From Anaerolineales bacterium (GTDB taxonomy: Bacteria; Chloroflexota; Anaerolineae; 4572-78; J111): a DNA stretch of 14,714 bases. The stretch covers positions 1-14,714 of the forward strand of contig JAAUSP010000134.1 in NCBI GenBank assembly GCA_012032575.1. Direction: 5' to 3'. The notes below the pieces were generated by a model, which was not told the DNA's origin, did not search any database, and was given only the letters and a program-made list of their open reading frames with translations. The position numbers were made by a program, and so were the translations under genes. Position 1 is the stretch's first letter; every line of letters starts with the position of its first letter. This document shows positions 1-7,119 of this stretch, in pieces.

Positions 1-439
1 TGGGCCAAAAATCTGGCTGAAAGCAGCGGCCATAGTTTGGGGCTGGCCTGTGGGGGGGAGCCAGCATTTCCTGAAGCGCTTTGGCCGCCAGTTCCGGCCC
101 CAAATAGCCGAGATGATTCTGCAAAGGGTAGGGCACGTAAAGATTCTGCCCGGCAAAAAAAACGGATGAGCGCCGCTGGTAGGTTTTTACCGGCGTTGCA
201 GCCCGAATAAAGTGCAGCACAGCCGGGTCGCCGCCAAAAACCCAGTGACCGCCGCCGAGTTCAAAATGGTAGGCTTCCCCATCGGCAGGGGCAGCCGAGA
301 GCCGTTCCTGGCTGCCGGGCCGGACATAATAGGAAGAACAAATACCGCCGGGTTCAGCGGCGGCTTCATAAACGGGCAGCCCGGAGGCAATTCCGGCGGC
401 GAGGCCGGTCATGCCGGCCCCCAGAATAAAGGTCGTCAT
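1..439 (-). CDS. FAD/NAD(P)-binding oxidoreductase, amine-oxidase / UDP-galactopyranose mutase-like (N-terminal part, frameshifted, runs off window)
   Basis: Starts at ATG 439-437, 18 bases after the stop of the upstream methyltransferase gene, with an AGGA ribosome site 6 to 7 bases ahead. The first residues form a dinucleotide-binding fold: MTTFILGAGMTGLAAG, then a strand ending in YEA (the acid that holds the ribose) and EPGGICSS. A GGGHWVFG stretch and VPYPLQNHL follow. This order is known from the protoporphyrinogen-oxidase / UDP-galactopyranose-mutase-like flavoproteins often found in sugar clusters. A role in making or modifying a nucleotide sugar is inferred. The reading frame is probably broken: after EMLAP the frame reads through C7 (plus-strand G52-58) into an unlikely sequence. 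Removing one C gives TMAAAFSQIFGP, which fits the conserved F-x(3)-FG region of this family. The C-terminal two thirds lie outside the window, so the exact substrate cannot be told. Confidence 0.72.
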   Translation of the reverse strand, partial: MTTFILGAGMTGLAAGIASGLPVYEAAAEPGGICSSYYVRPGSQERLSAAPADGEAYHFELGGGHWVFGGDPAVLHFIRAATPVKTYQRRSSVFFAGQNLYVPYPLQNHLGYLGPELAAKALQEMLAPPHRPAPNYGRCFQPDFWP

Positions 440-457
440 CAAGTGTCCTGCTTTAAT

Positions 458-1303
458 TCAACAAATCTTTTTGAGAATACCCACCCGGCCATCACTGCCT
501 AACTTGTGGTAACGGGTTGGGTCAATTGTTTCATAAACTTCCTGGATATCACCCCAATAAGGGGTAATATCGTCAAGAATCAGCAAGCCCCCTGGTTTTA
601 ACAGCCGGTCAGCGCTGGCTATTTCTCGGGTCAGATATGACCCCAAGTGGTTGCCATCAATGACAAAAAATTCATAGGCGGCCGGAGAGATCATTGCCAA
701 TCCCTGCAACTGCTGGGTGCAGCTCAAGCCCTGATCAAAAGCGCTAACAAGCGGATTGGCATCGGCCTGTTTTTCGACGTAAGGGTTGATTTCTAAAGAA
801 TAGCCGGTCAATATCAGACAGTTATCTTGCAGTCCAAAGTGGTTCAGCAGACCGACCACCGTATTGAGCGGGTTGGCTACCCCCCGGTGACGGATATTAG
901 GATCTATTGAAACCAGGCGTGAATCTGGATGAAGGGTGCGGATGAGATTAGCAAAAAAAGCCAAAGACAGGCCGACAAAATTACCTACATGTATGCCCAG
1001 CAATGGCTGGTCCTGATACAGCTCACAAATAAAAGGGACACAAAAATCCAGGGAGGCTTCGGGGATACTGCCTTCCATAATGGTATAGGAATCGGCGCAC
1101 TTTTGCTCAACCAGGTAATTAACTGCCTTGTTATAATTAAAAGGTTCTGTATCCTGGGCCTCAATAGTTCTTAACGCGCCTTGCTCTAAAAGTTTTTTTT
1201 CAACTGTCTTCCAGGTTCTGTTTCGGCGCGATTTTGCGGTCCATAACACAACAAAGTTGTAGGGGATAATATATTTTAGTAACTGCTTGAGCTTTTTTGT
1301 CAT
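458..1303 (-). CDS. SAM-dependent class I methyltransferase (Methyltransf_24-like)
   Basis: A 281-residue protein starting at ATG 1303, with a weak GAGTGA ribosome site. The N-terminal 50 residues are basic and partly hydrophobic (YIIPYNFVVLW) and may lie at the membrane surface. The SAM-binding core begins near residue 103 (GIHVGNFVGLS), followed by an acidic strand end (VSIDPN, D134). Then come FFVIDGNH (212-219) and LLKPGGLLILDDI (234-246). The IDGNH and LDD pattern is typical of the Methyltransf_24 group, which includes sugar and small-molecule O-methyltransferases that often use a metal. The acceptor is unknown. From its place between glycosyltransferases and a flavoprotein gene, a hydroxyl on the glycan or its precursor is most likely. 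The 78-base gap upstream holds a TATAAT-like sequence, so this gene may have its own promoter. Confidence 0.8.
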   Translation of the reverse strand: MTKKLKQLLKYIIPYNFVVLWTAKSRRNRTWKTVEKKLLEQGALRTIEAQDTEPFNYNKAVNYLVEQKCADSYTIMEGSIPEASLDFCVPFICELYQDQPLLGIHVGNFVGLSLAFFANLIRTLHPDSRLVSIDPNIRHRGVANPLNTVVGLLNHFGLQDNCLILTGYSLEINPYVEKQADANPLVSAFDQGLSCTQQLQGLAMISPAAYEFFVIDGNHLGSYLTREIASADRLLKPGGLLILDDITPYWGDIQEVYETIDPTRYHKLGSDGRVGILKKIC

Positions 1304-1334
1304 CTATACATTCACTCGTTGCCGGCCATGAAAA

Positions 1335-1340
1335 ATTATA
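1335..1340 (-). promoter_or_regulatory. Possible -10 promoter box ahead of the methyltransferase gene
   Basis: On the minus strand the sequence reads TATAAT, 32 bases upstream of the start at 1303, inside the 78-base gap between the two genes. No good -35 box lies 16 to 18 bases further upstream (the nearest TTGCGA has only a 13-base spacer), so this rests on the -10 match alone. The rest of the gap shows no clear terminator. Confidence 0.22.
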
Positions 1341-1381
1341 CTACGCCTGAGTGTCGCAAGCCCTGGCCGCTCGCAGACGTA

Positions 1382-2473
1382 TCACTCCTCAATTCGCTTA
1401 ATAAAGGCTTCCTTTAGCCCTGTCCCCAACGCAACTAGATTTCTCCACTTTAACCGAGCCAAAATCAGCCTAAAATCACCCCGCCAAAGCACCTGTTGGC
1501 CCTTTCGCCAAAAGTATTTGAGCAATATTTCCGGGGTGGAACCGACAATTATTTTCATAAAATCTTCAGCTTCAGGGAGTTTCAATAAACGGTCATAGTG
1601 ACGGATATTTAGCTCTGGGTTGTGAGGGGCCTTTACAAAAAGCTCTTTTGCCAACTGAACATACCGACGTGTTTCTGTTTCCATACCGGCGGCATGGCAA
1701 AACCCGGCAATGGTCAGCCATGTATCAATGTAGGCATGTTCTTCCAAATCAGCCACCCGCTGAGCCAACAGATCATTTGAAAACAACCGGGTCAGTAGCC
1801 GCCTGGAAGCCTGCTCCATGCGTTGGGGATCATAGGTCATATTGCCGGAATGGCGGCGATAGTGAGCGATAGGGGTGTCAATCACATCTACCGTGTGTCC
1901 GTGCGCTGCCATCCGTACCCACAGGTCCCAATCCTCTACCGCCCTTAGGTTTGGGTCAAATACGCCACAGCAATCAAAACATTTCCGTCGAATGAGCAGG
2001 GTGTGAACTAAAAACAAATTGCCGGTAGCGATAGACCGTAAAAAATCAGCCTGTACTTTAGTCCGCAGATTTGAAGGTTTATTGAGCGGTTTAATCACCC
2101 GACCCGTTTCGTCAATGGTGTCCCAAGCCCCATAAACAAGATCAATGTGCGGATTTTCTTTAAGGAAGGTAACGGTTGCGGCCAGCATTTCGGGATACCA
2201 GAGATCATCAGCATCCAGCAAGCCGATCATTTCGCCGCGAGCCACCTGTAAGCCGCTATTACGAGCGGCCGACAACCCGGCATTGGCCTGAGTAATAATA
2301 TGAAGGCGATCCCCATAACCGGCCAGAACCTGGGTCGTATGGTCAGTTGAGCCATCATTGACAACAATAATCTCGTAGTCTGTAAATGTTTGGGCCAGAA
2401 TACTGTCAATGGCCTGACCAACGAAATGAGCCTGATTATAAACTGGAATGATAACACTCACCGTTGGAGACAT
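1382..2473 (-). CDS. Family 2 glycosyltransferase (GT-A fold)
   Basis: A 363-residue cytoplasmic glycosyltransferase. The GT-A signature is complete. VSVIIPVYN opens the fold (5-13), NDGSTD (39-44) binds the nucleotide, LLDADD (85-90) is the metal-binding DXD, and VEDWDLW (179-185) carries the acidic residue expected to act as base. The last 150 residues are helical and basic without clear membrane spans, so association with the membrane surface is the most that can be said. It should transfer one sugar from a nucleotide donor to a growing chain on a lipid carrier. Donor and linkage cannot be read from sequence. ATG 2473 lies 18 bases after the stop of the preceding GT2 gene, to which it is related in its N-terminal half. 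No strong ribosome site is seen. Confidence 0.9.
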   Translation of the reverse strand: MSPTVSVIIPVYNQAHFVGQAIDSILAQTFTDYEIIVVNDGSTDHTTQVLAGYGDRLHIITQANAGLSAARNSGLQVARGEMIGLLDADDLWYPEMLAATVTFLKENPHIDLVYGAWDTIDETGRVIKPLNKPSNLRTKVQADFLRSIATGNLFLVHTLLIRRKCFDCCGVFDPNLRAVEDWDLWVRMAAHGHTVDVIDTPIAHYRRHSGNMTYDPQRMEQASRRLLTRLFSNDLLAQRVADLEEHAYIDTWLTIAGFCHAAGMETETRRYVQLAKELFVKAPHNPELNIRHYDRLLKLPEAEDFMKIIVGSTPEILLKYFWRKGQQVLWRGDFRLILARLKWRNLVALGTGLKEAFIKRIEE

Positions 2474-2491
2474 CGTCTGTTTTTTACAATC

Positions 2492-3550
2492 CTAAGCAGG
2501 CCGCAGTGTTTTTCGCGACCAGATTTTCTGAAAAACTTTCAGCCAGTAATTCAATACGGTCAAGGGGTGCCAGGCCAGAGCATAGGGCAAAATTTTTAGT
2601 TTTAGCCAAAAGGTGATAACCGGGCTGGAAGAGCGAGCGCAGTAGAGCAGTTGCCGGCTTATCAGAGAACTCAATCGGCTAGATAAAGCTGTCGGATCGT
2701 GGCCCCGATCGGCCAGGCGTGTTAGAAAAGCTTGATAGATAATTTTTAGATCAGCATGCAGCCCACCGGCCTTGCCGTTGACCAAAGGCAACCCCGACCA
2801 AAGACTCCAGAGCGCTGTTGTTTCGGCAAGCCCAAATTCGAGACCCGTGAGCTGCTTCAAGTTGTGCTGCACAACCCTAAGCGCAAAGTTTGTCTGATCT
2901 GAGACCAATTTGGTAGAAATATTTTGTTCATGGGATCGCCAACACAGCAAAACCTCCGGCAAAATAACCATATCACTCAGCCAAACCAGGCGTGACCAAA
3001 GCTGATAATCCTGACTGTAGCGATAATCTTCAGCGTATCCCCCCAAATTAATTATCGGGTCACGACGAAACATAACGACCCCATGCCCACCGATATAATT
3101 AACAAATAATAAGTGCCAGGCAATAAGAATAGGGTCCGCCGATTTTTGAGTAATCTTTAATTGACGTCCGCCTCCGTCAATGATCTCATAATTACTTGCA
3201 ACCACTACCACCTCTGGATGATGATCCAGAAAGCTGACTTGAAGCTGCAATCGTTGGGGTAACGAAATATCGTCAGCATCCTGCCGGGCAATATATTCGC
3301 CCCTGGCCAAAGCTAAACCCTTATTGAGCGACCGGGTTAAACCGATATTTTGCTCATTCTGAAAGACCAGCAGACGCTGGTCTTGCGCAGCGTACTCCGC
3401 CAAAATATCGCCGGTAGCATCAGTTGAACCATCGTCAATAATGATAAATTCAAAATCGGTGAAGGTTTGGTCGAGAATACTCTGAATAGCCTCCCGTAGA
3501 TATTGTGCCCCATTATAAACACTCATGACCACACTAACTTTTGGCCGCAC
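2492..3550 (-). CDS. Family 2 glycosyltransferase (GT-A fold)
   Basis: A 352-residue protein that starts with GTG at 3550, just before the conserved VSVVMSVYN. Key sites are IDDGSTD (38-44), RQDADD (89-94, the DXD metal site) and SQDYQLW (179-185), where D181 is the likely base. GGHGVVMFRR (154-163) is the usual acceptor-side strand. The subfamily resembles bacterial enzymes annotated as putative beta-glycosyltransferases in O-antigen and exopolysaccharide clusters, but the sugar is unknown. The C-terminus (from about 290) is basic and rich in W, L and F, and may be a membrane-binding tail. Only six bases separate it from the sulfotransferase gene upstream. No ideal Shine-Dalgarno is present, so coupling to that gene's translation is likely. 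Confidence 0.9.
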   Translation of the reverse strand: MRPKVSVVMSVYNGAQYLREAIQSILDQTFTDFEFIIIDDGSTDATGDILAEYAAQDQRLLVFQNEQNIGLTRSLNKGLALARGEYIARQDADDISLPQRLQLQVSFLDHHPEVVVVASNYEIIDGGGRQLKITQKSADPILIAWHLLFVNYIGGHGVVMFRRDPIINLGGYAEDYRYSQDYQLWSRLVWLSDMVILPEVLLCWRSHEQNISTKLVSDQTNFALRVVQHNLKQLTGLEFGLAETTALWSLWSGLPLVNGKAGGLHADLKIIYQAFLTRLADRGHDPTALSSRLSSLISRQLLYCARSSSPVITFWLKLKILPYALAWHPLTVLNYWLKVFQKIWSRKTLRPA

Positions 3551-3556
3551 AGTCGT

Positions 3557-4435
3557 TTAACTCTCTTTTTGAAGCTGCCAATAGACACTCTGGTTGGGAA
3601 GTGGGTCTTCAAAACTGTAAAGTTCTAGCCCAAAATCACCCAGGATAGCCGACATATCAGCCAACTCATGGGCCGAAAAATCATGCCGCCACTCGGTCAA
3701 AATGTCTTTTCCCATTTTTAAAGCGCTCTGGGCATGGGTGACATGCGATAATTTATGCATGGCGCGACGCCGAGCGGATGTTTCTTTGAGACTCAAACCG
3801 CGCAGTAAGCGACTTGCCTCCTTTTCAGGCTCCAGATAAAGATATTCATAAGCGCAAAAAAGCCACTGGAAATGAGCCAGTTGCTTAAGCGGGACGATAT
3901 TTTCGATGCACCACATAACCAGATGTTGCTGGATGTCTGTTTTAGCCGAGGTTATCACTTCTTTGTAGGGCACCAGATAATCTTGCTCTAAATTGGGTTG
4001 GTTGAGTAGTACATCCAGATGACTTTCCCAGCCCAGGCGGCGACGTGAGGCCACAACGGCTCCAGGGTGTCTGATTAAGTAGACAATTGACGGATGAAAA
4101 TGCAGGTCAATCCACCCCAGAAGCATGGTAGTACGAATGGTTTTGAGCAGCAAACGCCAGGCCCAGGGGCGGCGACCTTGCTGGTTAACCCATCGGTTGC
4201 GCAGCTTACCGGCCAGCGCCAATTGAGTAAAGTGATACAAACGGGGACACGACTCTTCGGGAGCACAGTAGGGCCGCAGCGAAATGCCCGCCGCTCTGGC
4301 TTCTGGCACTTTCCGACTATCAAAAGGCTCAAAAATGGTGCGAAAGCCCCAGTCAGCCGCGATGATGTCGCCAAGCCAGGTAGTGCCGCTTCGACCAGAA
4401 CCGGCCAGAATAATCGTTTTGGAAGGATCGCCCAC
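3557..4435 (-). CDS. PAPS-dependent sulfotransferase
   Basis: A 292-residue protein starting with GTG at 4435. The 5'-phosphosulfate-binding loop is textbook: ILAGSGRSGTTWL (9-21), with R15 as the basic residue. The 3'-phosphate-binding strand and helix follow at IVYLIRHPGAVVASR (117-131), with R122 and S130 as the expected PAPS contacts. Length and motif spacing fit the bacterial sulfotransferase superfamily. It should move sulfate from PAPS to a hydroxyl, here most likely on a sugar of the glycan, in the cytoplasm before export. The acceptor is inferred only from the neighbouring glycosyltransferase genes. It lies 12 bases after the methyltransferase stop and 6 bases before the next GT2 gene. 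Of the three sulfotransferases in the window it is the only one with the full canonical loop. Confidence 0.87.
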   Translation of the reverse strand: MGDPSKTIILAGSGRSGTTWLGDIIAADWGFRTIFEPFDSRKVPEARAAGISLRPYCAPEESCPRLYHFTQLALAGKLRNRWVNQQGRRPWAWRLLLKTIRTTMLLGWIDLHFHPSIVYLIRHPGAVVASRRRLGWESHLDVLLNQPNLEQDYLVPYKEVITSAKTDIQQHLVMWCIENIVPLKQLAHFQWLFCAYEYLYLEPEKEASRLLRGLSLKETSARRRAMHKLSHVTHAQSALKMGKDILTEWRHDFSAHELADMSAILGDFGLELYSFEDPLPNQSVYWQLQKES

Positions 4436-4447
4436 AAGCGTATTTAC

Positions 4448-5203
4448 CTACTCTCCCGGCTTTACCTCGGCCCAAATTTCTCCCCAGCGAACTTCCAGGA
4501 AGTTCACCACCAGGCCCGCACCGGCCATCTCCTCGGCAAAGGTTTCCAGGGTATACTCGGTTTCGTGGGTTAGATCCAGCCGCCATTCCACCCCTAATTC
4601 ACGCTTTAGCGGCACACGCCAATCACGCTCAAACAGGGGGACTCGTATCAGCAATCGAGCCGGATGAGCCGCTGCCTGCACCCGGCGCAAAAACTCAACC
4701 CGTTCAGGCAGATGTTCCAGAACATTAGAAAGAATTACCACCTGGAAAGGTCCAGCCGGCAAATCTTTCAATGCATCCCCCACTTGATAGGTTATTTGAG
4801 GGTGATTATAACGCTGACACGCTATCTCAATCTTGGCAGCATTTAAGTCTATCCCCAGTACCTGAGCGCCTGCTTTTTGGGCCACATCATAAGCCACTGC
4901 GCCGATGCCGCAACCAATGTCCAATACCCGCTCCCCGGCCTGAATATGATCCGTAAAAAAATCATGGTAGCGGGTGTGGCGATGTTTGGTATGGATGCCG
5001 CCATTGTAGCGAATGGACTGCTGGCCTTGTAATGAATAAAAGGCTGCATCTAATCGAAACAAAAAACGCAGGGCCTGGTCTGCCGGTAATACCGCAGCGC
5101 GATGGGCCACCAGCCCCCGCACCAGGGTTTCTAATTGGGCGGTGGATAGGCCATCAAACAGTTTGAGTAAAATTTTCTTCGCCAGTGTTCGGAGGGCAGC
5201 CAT
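4448..5203 (-). CDS. SAM-dependent class I methyltransferase
   Basis: A 251-residue methyltransferase. The start is ATG 5203-5201, whose A is also the last base of the upstream gene's TAA (TAATG), a clear sign of coupled translation. The open frame reaches back to 5299, but that part overlaps the glycosyltransferase C-terminus and is not used. The core is canonical: motif I RVLDIGCGIGA (92-102), the acidic end of strand 2 at LGIDL (D119), GDAL (142-145) and the post-motif helix SNVLEHLPE (159-167). The N-terminal 60 residues are helical and probably form the acceptor lid. The family (Methyltransf_11/23 type) methylates sugars, lipids or quinones. Context favours a glycan sugar. The product is inferred, the fold is certain. 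Confidence 0.86.
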   Translation of the reverse strand: MAALRTLAKKILLKLFDGLSTAQLETLVRGLVAHRAAVLPADQALRFLFRLDAAFYSLQGQQSIRYNGGIHTKHRHTRYHDFFTDHIQAGERVLDIGCGIGAVAYDVAQKAGAQVLGIDLNAAKIEIACQRYNHPQITYQVGDALKDLPAGPFQVVILSNVLEHLPERVEFLRRVQAAAHPARLLIRVPLFERDWRVPLKRELGVEWRLDLTHETEYTLETFAEEMAGAGLVVNFLEVRWGEIWAEVKPGE

Positions 5204-5502
5204 TATAAATTTCCAACTACTTTCTTTAGTACCGCCAGTTCGAGCTGGGTTACTTGTGCTATAGCAAAATTTTCTACCACAAATTTCCGTGCCCGGCAAC
5301 CTAATTCAGCGCGTAGTTGGGGTTGAGCCAGTAATTCCTGAATCGCTGCGCGAAGGCTGTCTTCATTAGCCGAACACAACCAGCCATTTTCGCCATGCTG
5401 GATTAACTCACGAATGCCGGGGGCATCTACGCCGATTACGGTTAGCCCACAGGCCATTGCTTCAAGCAGCGCCTTGGGGTGGCCTTCAATTTGTGAGGCC
5501 AA
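5203..5502 (-). CDS. GT4 glycosyltransferase, C-terminal fragment (frameshifted from the gene at 5486-6319)
   Basis: The frame holds the donor-binding half of a GT4 (GT-B fold) enzyme: ASQIEGHPKALLEAMACG, with the family's E-x7-E motif at fragment residues 6 and 14, then VDAPGIRELI and NGWLC. It opens at a TTG that has no ribosome site and is really an internal Leu codon. The missing first three quarters are encoded in the next frame just upstream. The two frames meet at a T8 run (plus-strand A5504-5511). With seven T residues the protein reads SAIFLLASQIEGHPK, a normal GT4 transition. The piece is too small to work alone. Its stop overlaps the start of the methyltransferase gene at 5203. Confidence 0.8.
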   Translation of the reverse strand: MASQIEGHPKALLEAMACGLTVIGVDAPGIRELIQHGENGWLCSANEDSLRAAIQELLAQPQLRAELGCRARKFVVENFAIAQVTQLELAVLKKVVGNL

Positions 5503-6319
5503 TAAAAAAAATAGCTGATTGGCGCAGTATCTGCGGCAGCTCGCGATGAGGCAAATTACCCAGCAAACGCAGATTCACCTTGAGATCTGCCGCCAATTCC
5601 GCTACGGATGAGCGCAGCGGGCCATCGCCTACAAATACCAGCTCCACCTCGAGGCCAGCACAGGCTCGCACCAGAAGGTGGGGATTCTTTAGCTGACTTA
5701 GCCGGCCAACAAAGCAGAGCCGATTGGGAACCGGGTTCCCACCATCAGGAGCGGGGGCAAACAAATCGGTTAAGACATAATTGGGCACAATCTCTATTTT
5801 AAGCGGCGACAGGGCGTAATTCTTAACAATGTACTCGCGCAGCGCCGGTGTGGTTACTACTACCTGATCGGCTGCTTTAAAGACCTTGTCTTCAAGACGC
5901 CGCGCCCGGGCTACTTCGGCTGCTCGCTCAGGTCCTCCCCGTGCGGCCTGGTCAGACCACATGTAGCCGCAACGCGCTATCAAGGGTTTATGCCACAGGC
6001 GAGCGGCTTTTAGGGCCACATCAGCTCCATTGGCCTGGTTGGTCTTAAACACATTACTGCGCCGCAGCCAACCTGCGTGCAACCAGGGCAACAATTGCTC
6101 GTAAATAGGGCCAGGCCAGCCCCACCGATTGCAAAGAATCTGAAGACCCGGTAGCTGATCGGCGTACTGTAGATCACCCCTATCTCCGTAAGTAACAAAG
6201 CCAATGCGGATGCCCTGCGCTTGAAGCTGCCGATAAAGAACCAGTTCACGCTCTAGCATGCCAATTTGGTTCCAGGCTTGCAAGGATAAACCTCGCGTAA
6301 AAAATAAGGTCAACTGCAT
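5486..6319 (-). CDS. GT4 glycosyltransferase, N-terminal part (frameshifted; full gene 5203-6319)
   Basis: These 277 residues cover the acceptor domain and most of the nucleotide-sugar domain of a retaining GT4 enzyme. Starting from MQLTLFFTRGLSL, the features are LIARCGYMWS (113-122), VVVTTPALREYI (153-164), IEIVPNYVLTDLF (175-187), the domain-opening LCFVGRLSQLKNPHLL (201-216) and ELVFVGDGPL (226-235). The frame then ends abruptly at FFIGLTN, just before the E-x7-E donor motif, which continues in the frame at 5502-5203. Joined, the protein would be about 371 residues, normal for GT4. As it stands, translation gives a product without the motif and presumably inactive. ATG 6319 lies 10 bases after the preceding methyltransferase stop. 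Sequencing error, decay, or transcript slippage at T8 are all possible. Confidence 0.82.
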   Translation of the reverse strand: MQLTLFFTRGLSLQAWNQIGMLERELVLYRQLQAQGIRIGFVTYGDRGDLQYADQLPGLQILCNRWGWPGPIYEQLLPWLHAGWLRRSNVFKTNQANGADVALKAARLWHKPLIARCGYMWSDQAARGGPERAAEVARARRLEDKVFKAADQVVVTTPALREYIVKNYALSPLKIEIVPNYVLTDLFAPAPDGGNPVPNRLCFVGRLSQLKNPHLLVRACAGLEVELVFVGDGPLRSSVAELAADLKVNLRLLGNLPHRELPQILRQSAIFFIGLTN

Positions 6320-6329
6320 CTGTTAAATG

Positions 6330-7016
6330 TCACTTTTGGCAAACCGCCAGGATCATGTGTCCCCAATTTTTCTCCAGCCAGGCCCAGGCTCTAAACAATT
6401 TTTCCAAACGCCAACCAACGTTTCGCTGCCGGGCTATCCAGGCCAGGGGCGGAGCCTCGTCTTTGATACCCTTAAAACTGCCATAAGGAAACCAGGTGAT
6501 GACTTTAAAACCCGCGGCTTGTAAATAGGCTGCAAATTCAGCCTGGGTAAAGGCATATTGATAAAAATCCAATCCATCAGGCTGCTCCCGATACAAGCCC
6601 AGTCTAGCTTTGAGCCGGCGCAAAGAATGGAAGTAAGGGACAGAAATTAAGGCTACTCCACCGGGTTGTAGAACCCGATAAGCTTCTTGCAGAAAAGGTT
6701 CTGGCCCATCCCGGCGATGTTCCACCACACCCAGCGAGATATAAGCGCTGTAGTAGCCCTCGTGAACCTCCAGGTGAGCGACATCTCCGGTGTAAATCGG
6801 CAAATCAGGATAAAGGGAGCGCACTGCCTGGACCGTATCGGCGCTCCATTCTACGCCTTCAACCTCATACCCCAGGGTTCGCAACGCCAGTACATACCGG
6901 CCTAACCCACAACCCGCCTCCAAAATCCGGCCCGAACGAGGCAGATAACGCAAAAATGGTTTTTCTAAGCGATTTATATGCCCCCGGCTGGCCAGGGCAT
7001 AGGATTTTGGCGACAC
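6330..7016 (-). CDS. SAM-dependent class I methyltransferase (5' end displaced by frameshift; native start probably ATG 7119)
   Basis: As an intact frame this gives 228 residues from GTG 7016. Motif I is GRILEAGCGLG (29-39), followed by VEGVEWS (strand 2 acid E56), TGDVAHLEV, SLGVVEHRRDG and the strand-4 region VLQPGGVALISVPY. This is the Methyltransf_11/23 type common in glycan loci. The same frame stays open upstream of the GTG and codes for YYYTRADATFWGAHW, the usual helical N-terminus of this subfamily, so GTG 7016 is not the true start. The frame closes at a TGA overlapping the end of the preceding sulfotransferase gene. Removing one A from A7 (plus-strand T7103-7109) joins it to ATG 7119, which overlaps that gene's TGA as ATGA. 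The native protein would then have about 262 residues. Confidence 0.82.
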   Translation of the reverse strand: MSPKSYALASRGHINRLEKPFLRYLPRSGRILEAGCGLGRYVLALRTLGYEVEGVEWSADTVQAVRSLYPDLPIYTGDVAHLEVHEGYYSAYISLGVVEHRRDGPEPFLQEAYRVLQPGGVALISVPYFHSLRRLKARLGLYREQPDGLDFYQYAFTQAEFAAYLQAAGFKVITWFPYGSFKGIKDEAPPLAWIARQRNVGWRLEKLFRAWAWLEKNWGHMILAVCQK

Positions 7017-7119
7017 ATAGTTTTCCCAATGCGCTCCCCAAAAAGTGGCGTCGGCCCGGGTATAATAGTAAGCCAGACGCTCTCCTTCGACCCGGCGGAC
7101 TGTTTTTTTGCCGTCTCAT
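7017..7119 (-). other. Frameshifted 5' coding segment of the methyltransferase at 6330-7016
   Basis: ATG 7119-7117 overlaps the TGA of the sulfotransferase gene (ATGA). It reads MRRQKNS before running out of frame at A7 (7103-7109 on the plus strand). With six A residues the product is MRRQKTVRRVEGERLAYYYT followed by RADATFWGAHW, in perfect register with the methyltransferase core. The DAT-F-W pattern is typical of this protein's N-terminal helix, so this segment is coding in origin and not spacer. Confidence 0.7.

Noticed and set aside
212..1174. Plus-strand open frames (for example 212-502 and 929-1174) as genes
   Set aside because: All lie antisense to well-supported genes, have no recognisable motifs or ribosome sites, and look like frame shadows. 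The same holds for the plus-strand frames at 4094-4667 and 9696-10010.
4448..5299. Start of the methyltransferase at 5299
   Set aside because: The extra 32 residues overlap the GT4 C-terminus, and the TAATG junction at 5203 gives a better start.
5500..5515. Programmed -1 ribosomal frameshift site in the GT4 gene
   Set aside because: A -1 slip leads to the third frame and not to the one encoding the C-terminus (+1 is required). A GT4 enzyme also has no known use for such recoding.
6865..7119. An 84-residue frame starting at ATG 7119 as an independent small protein
   Set aside because: Only its first few codons are coding. After the A7 run it is a shadow of the methyltransferase.
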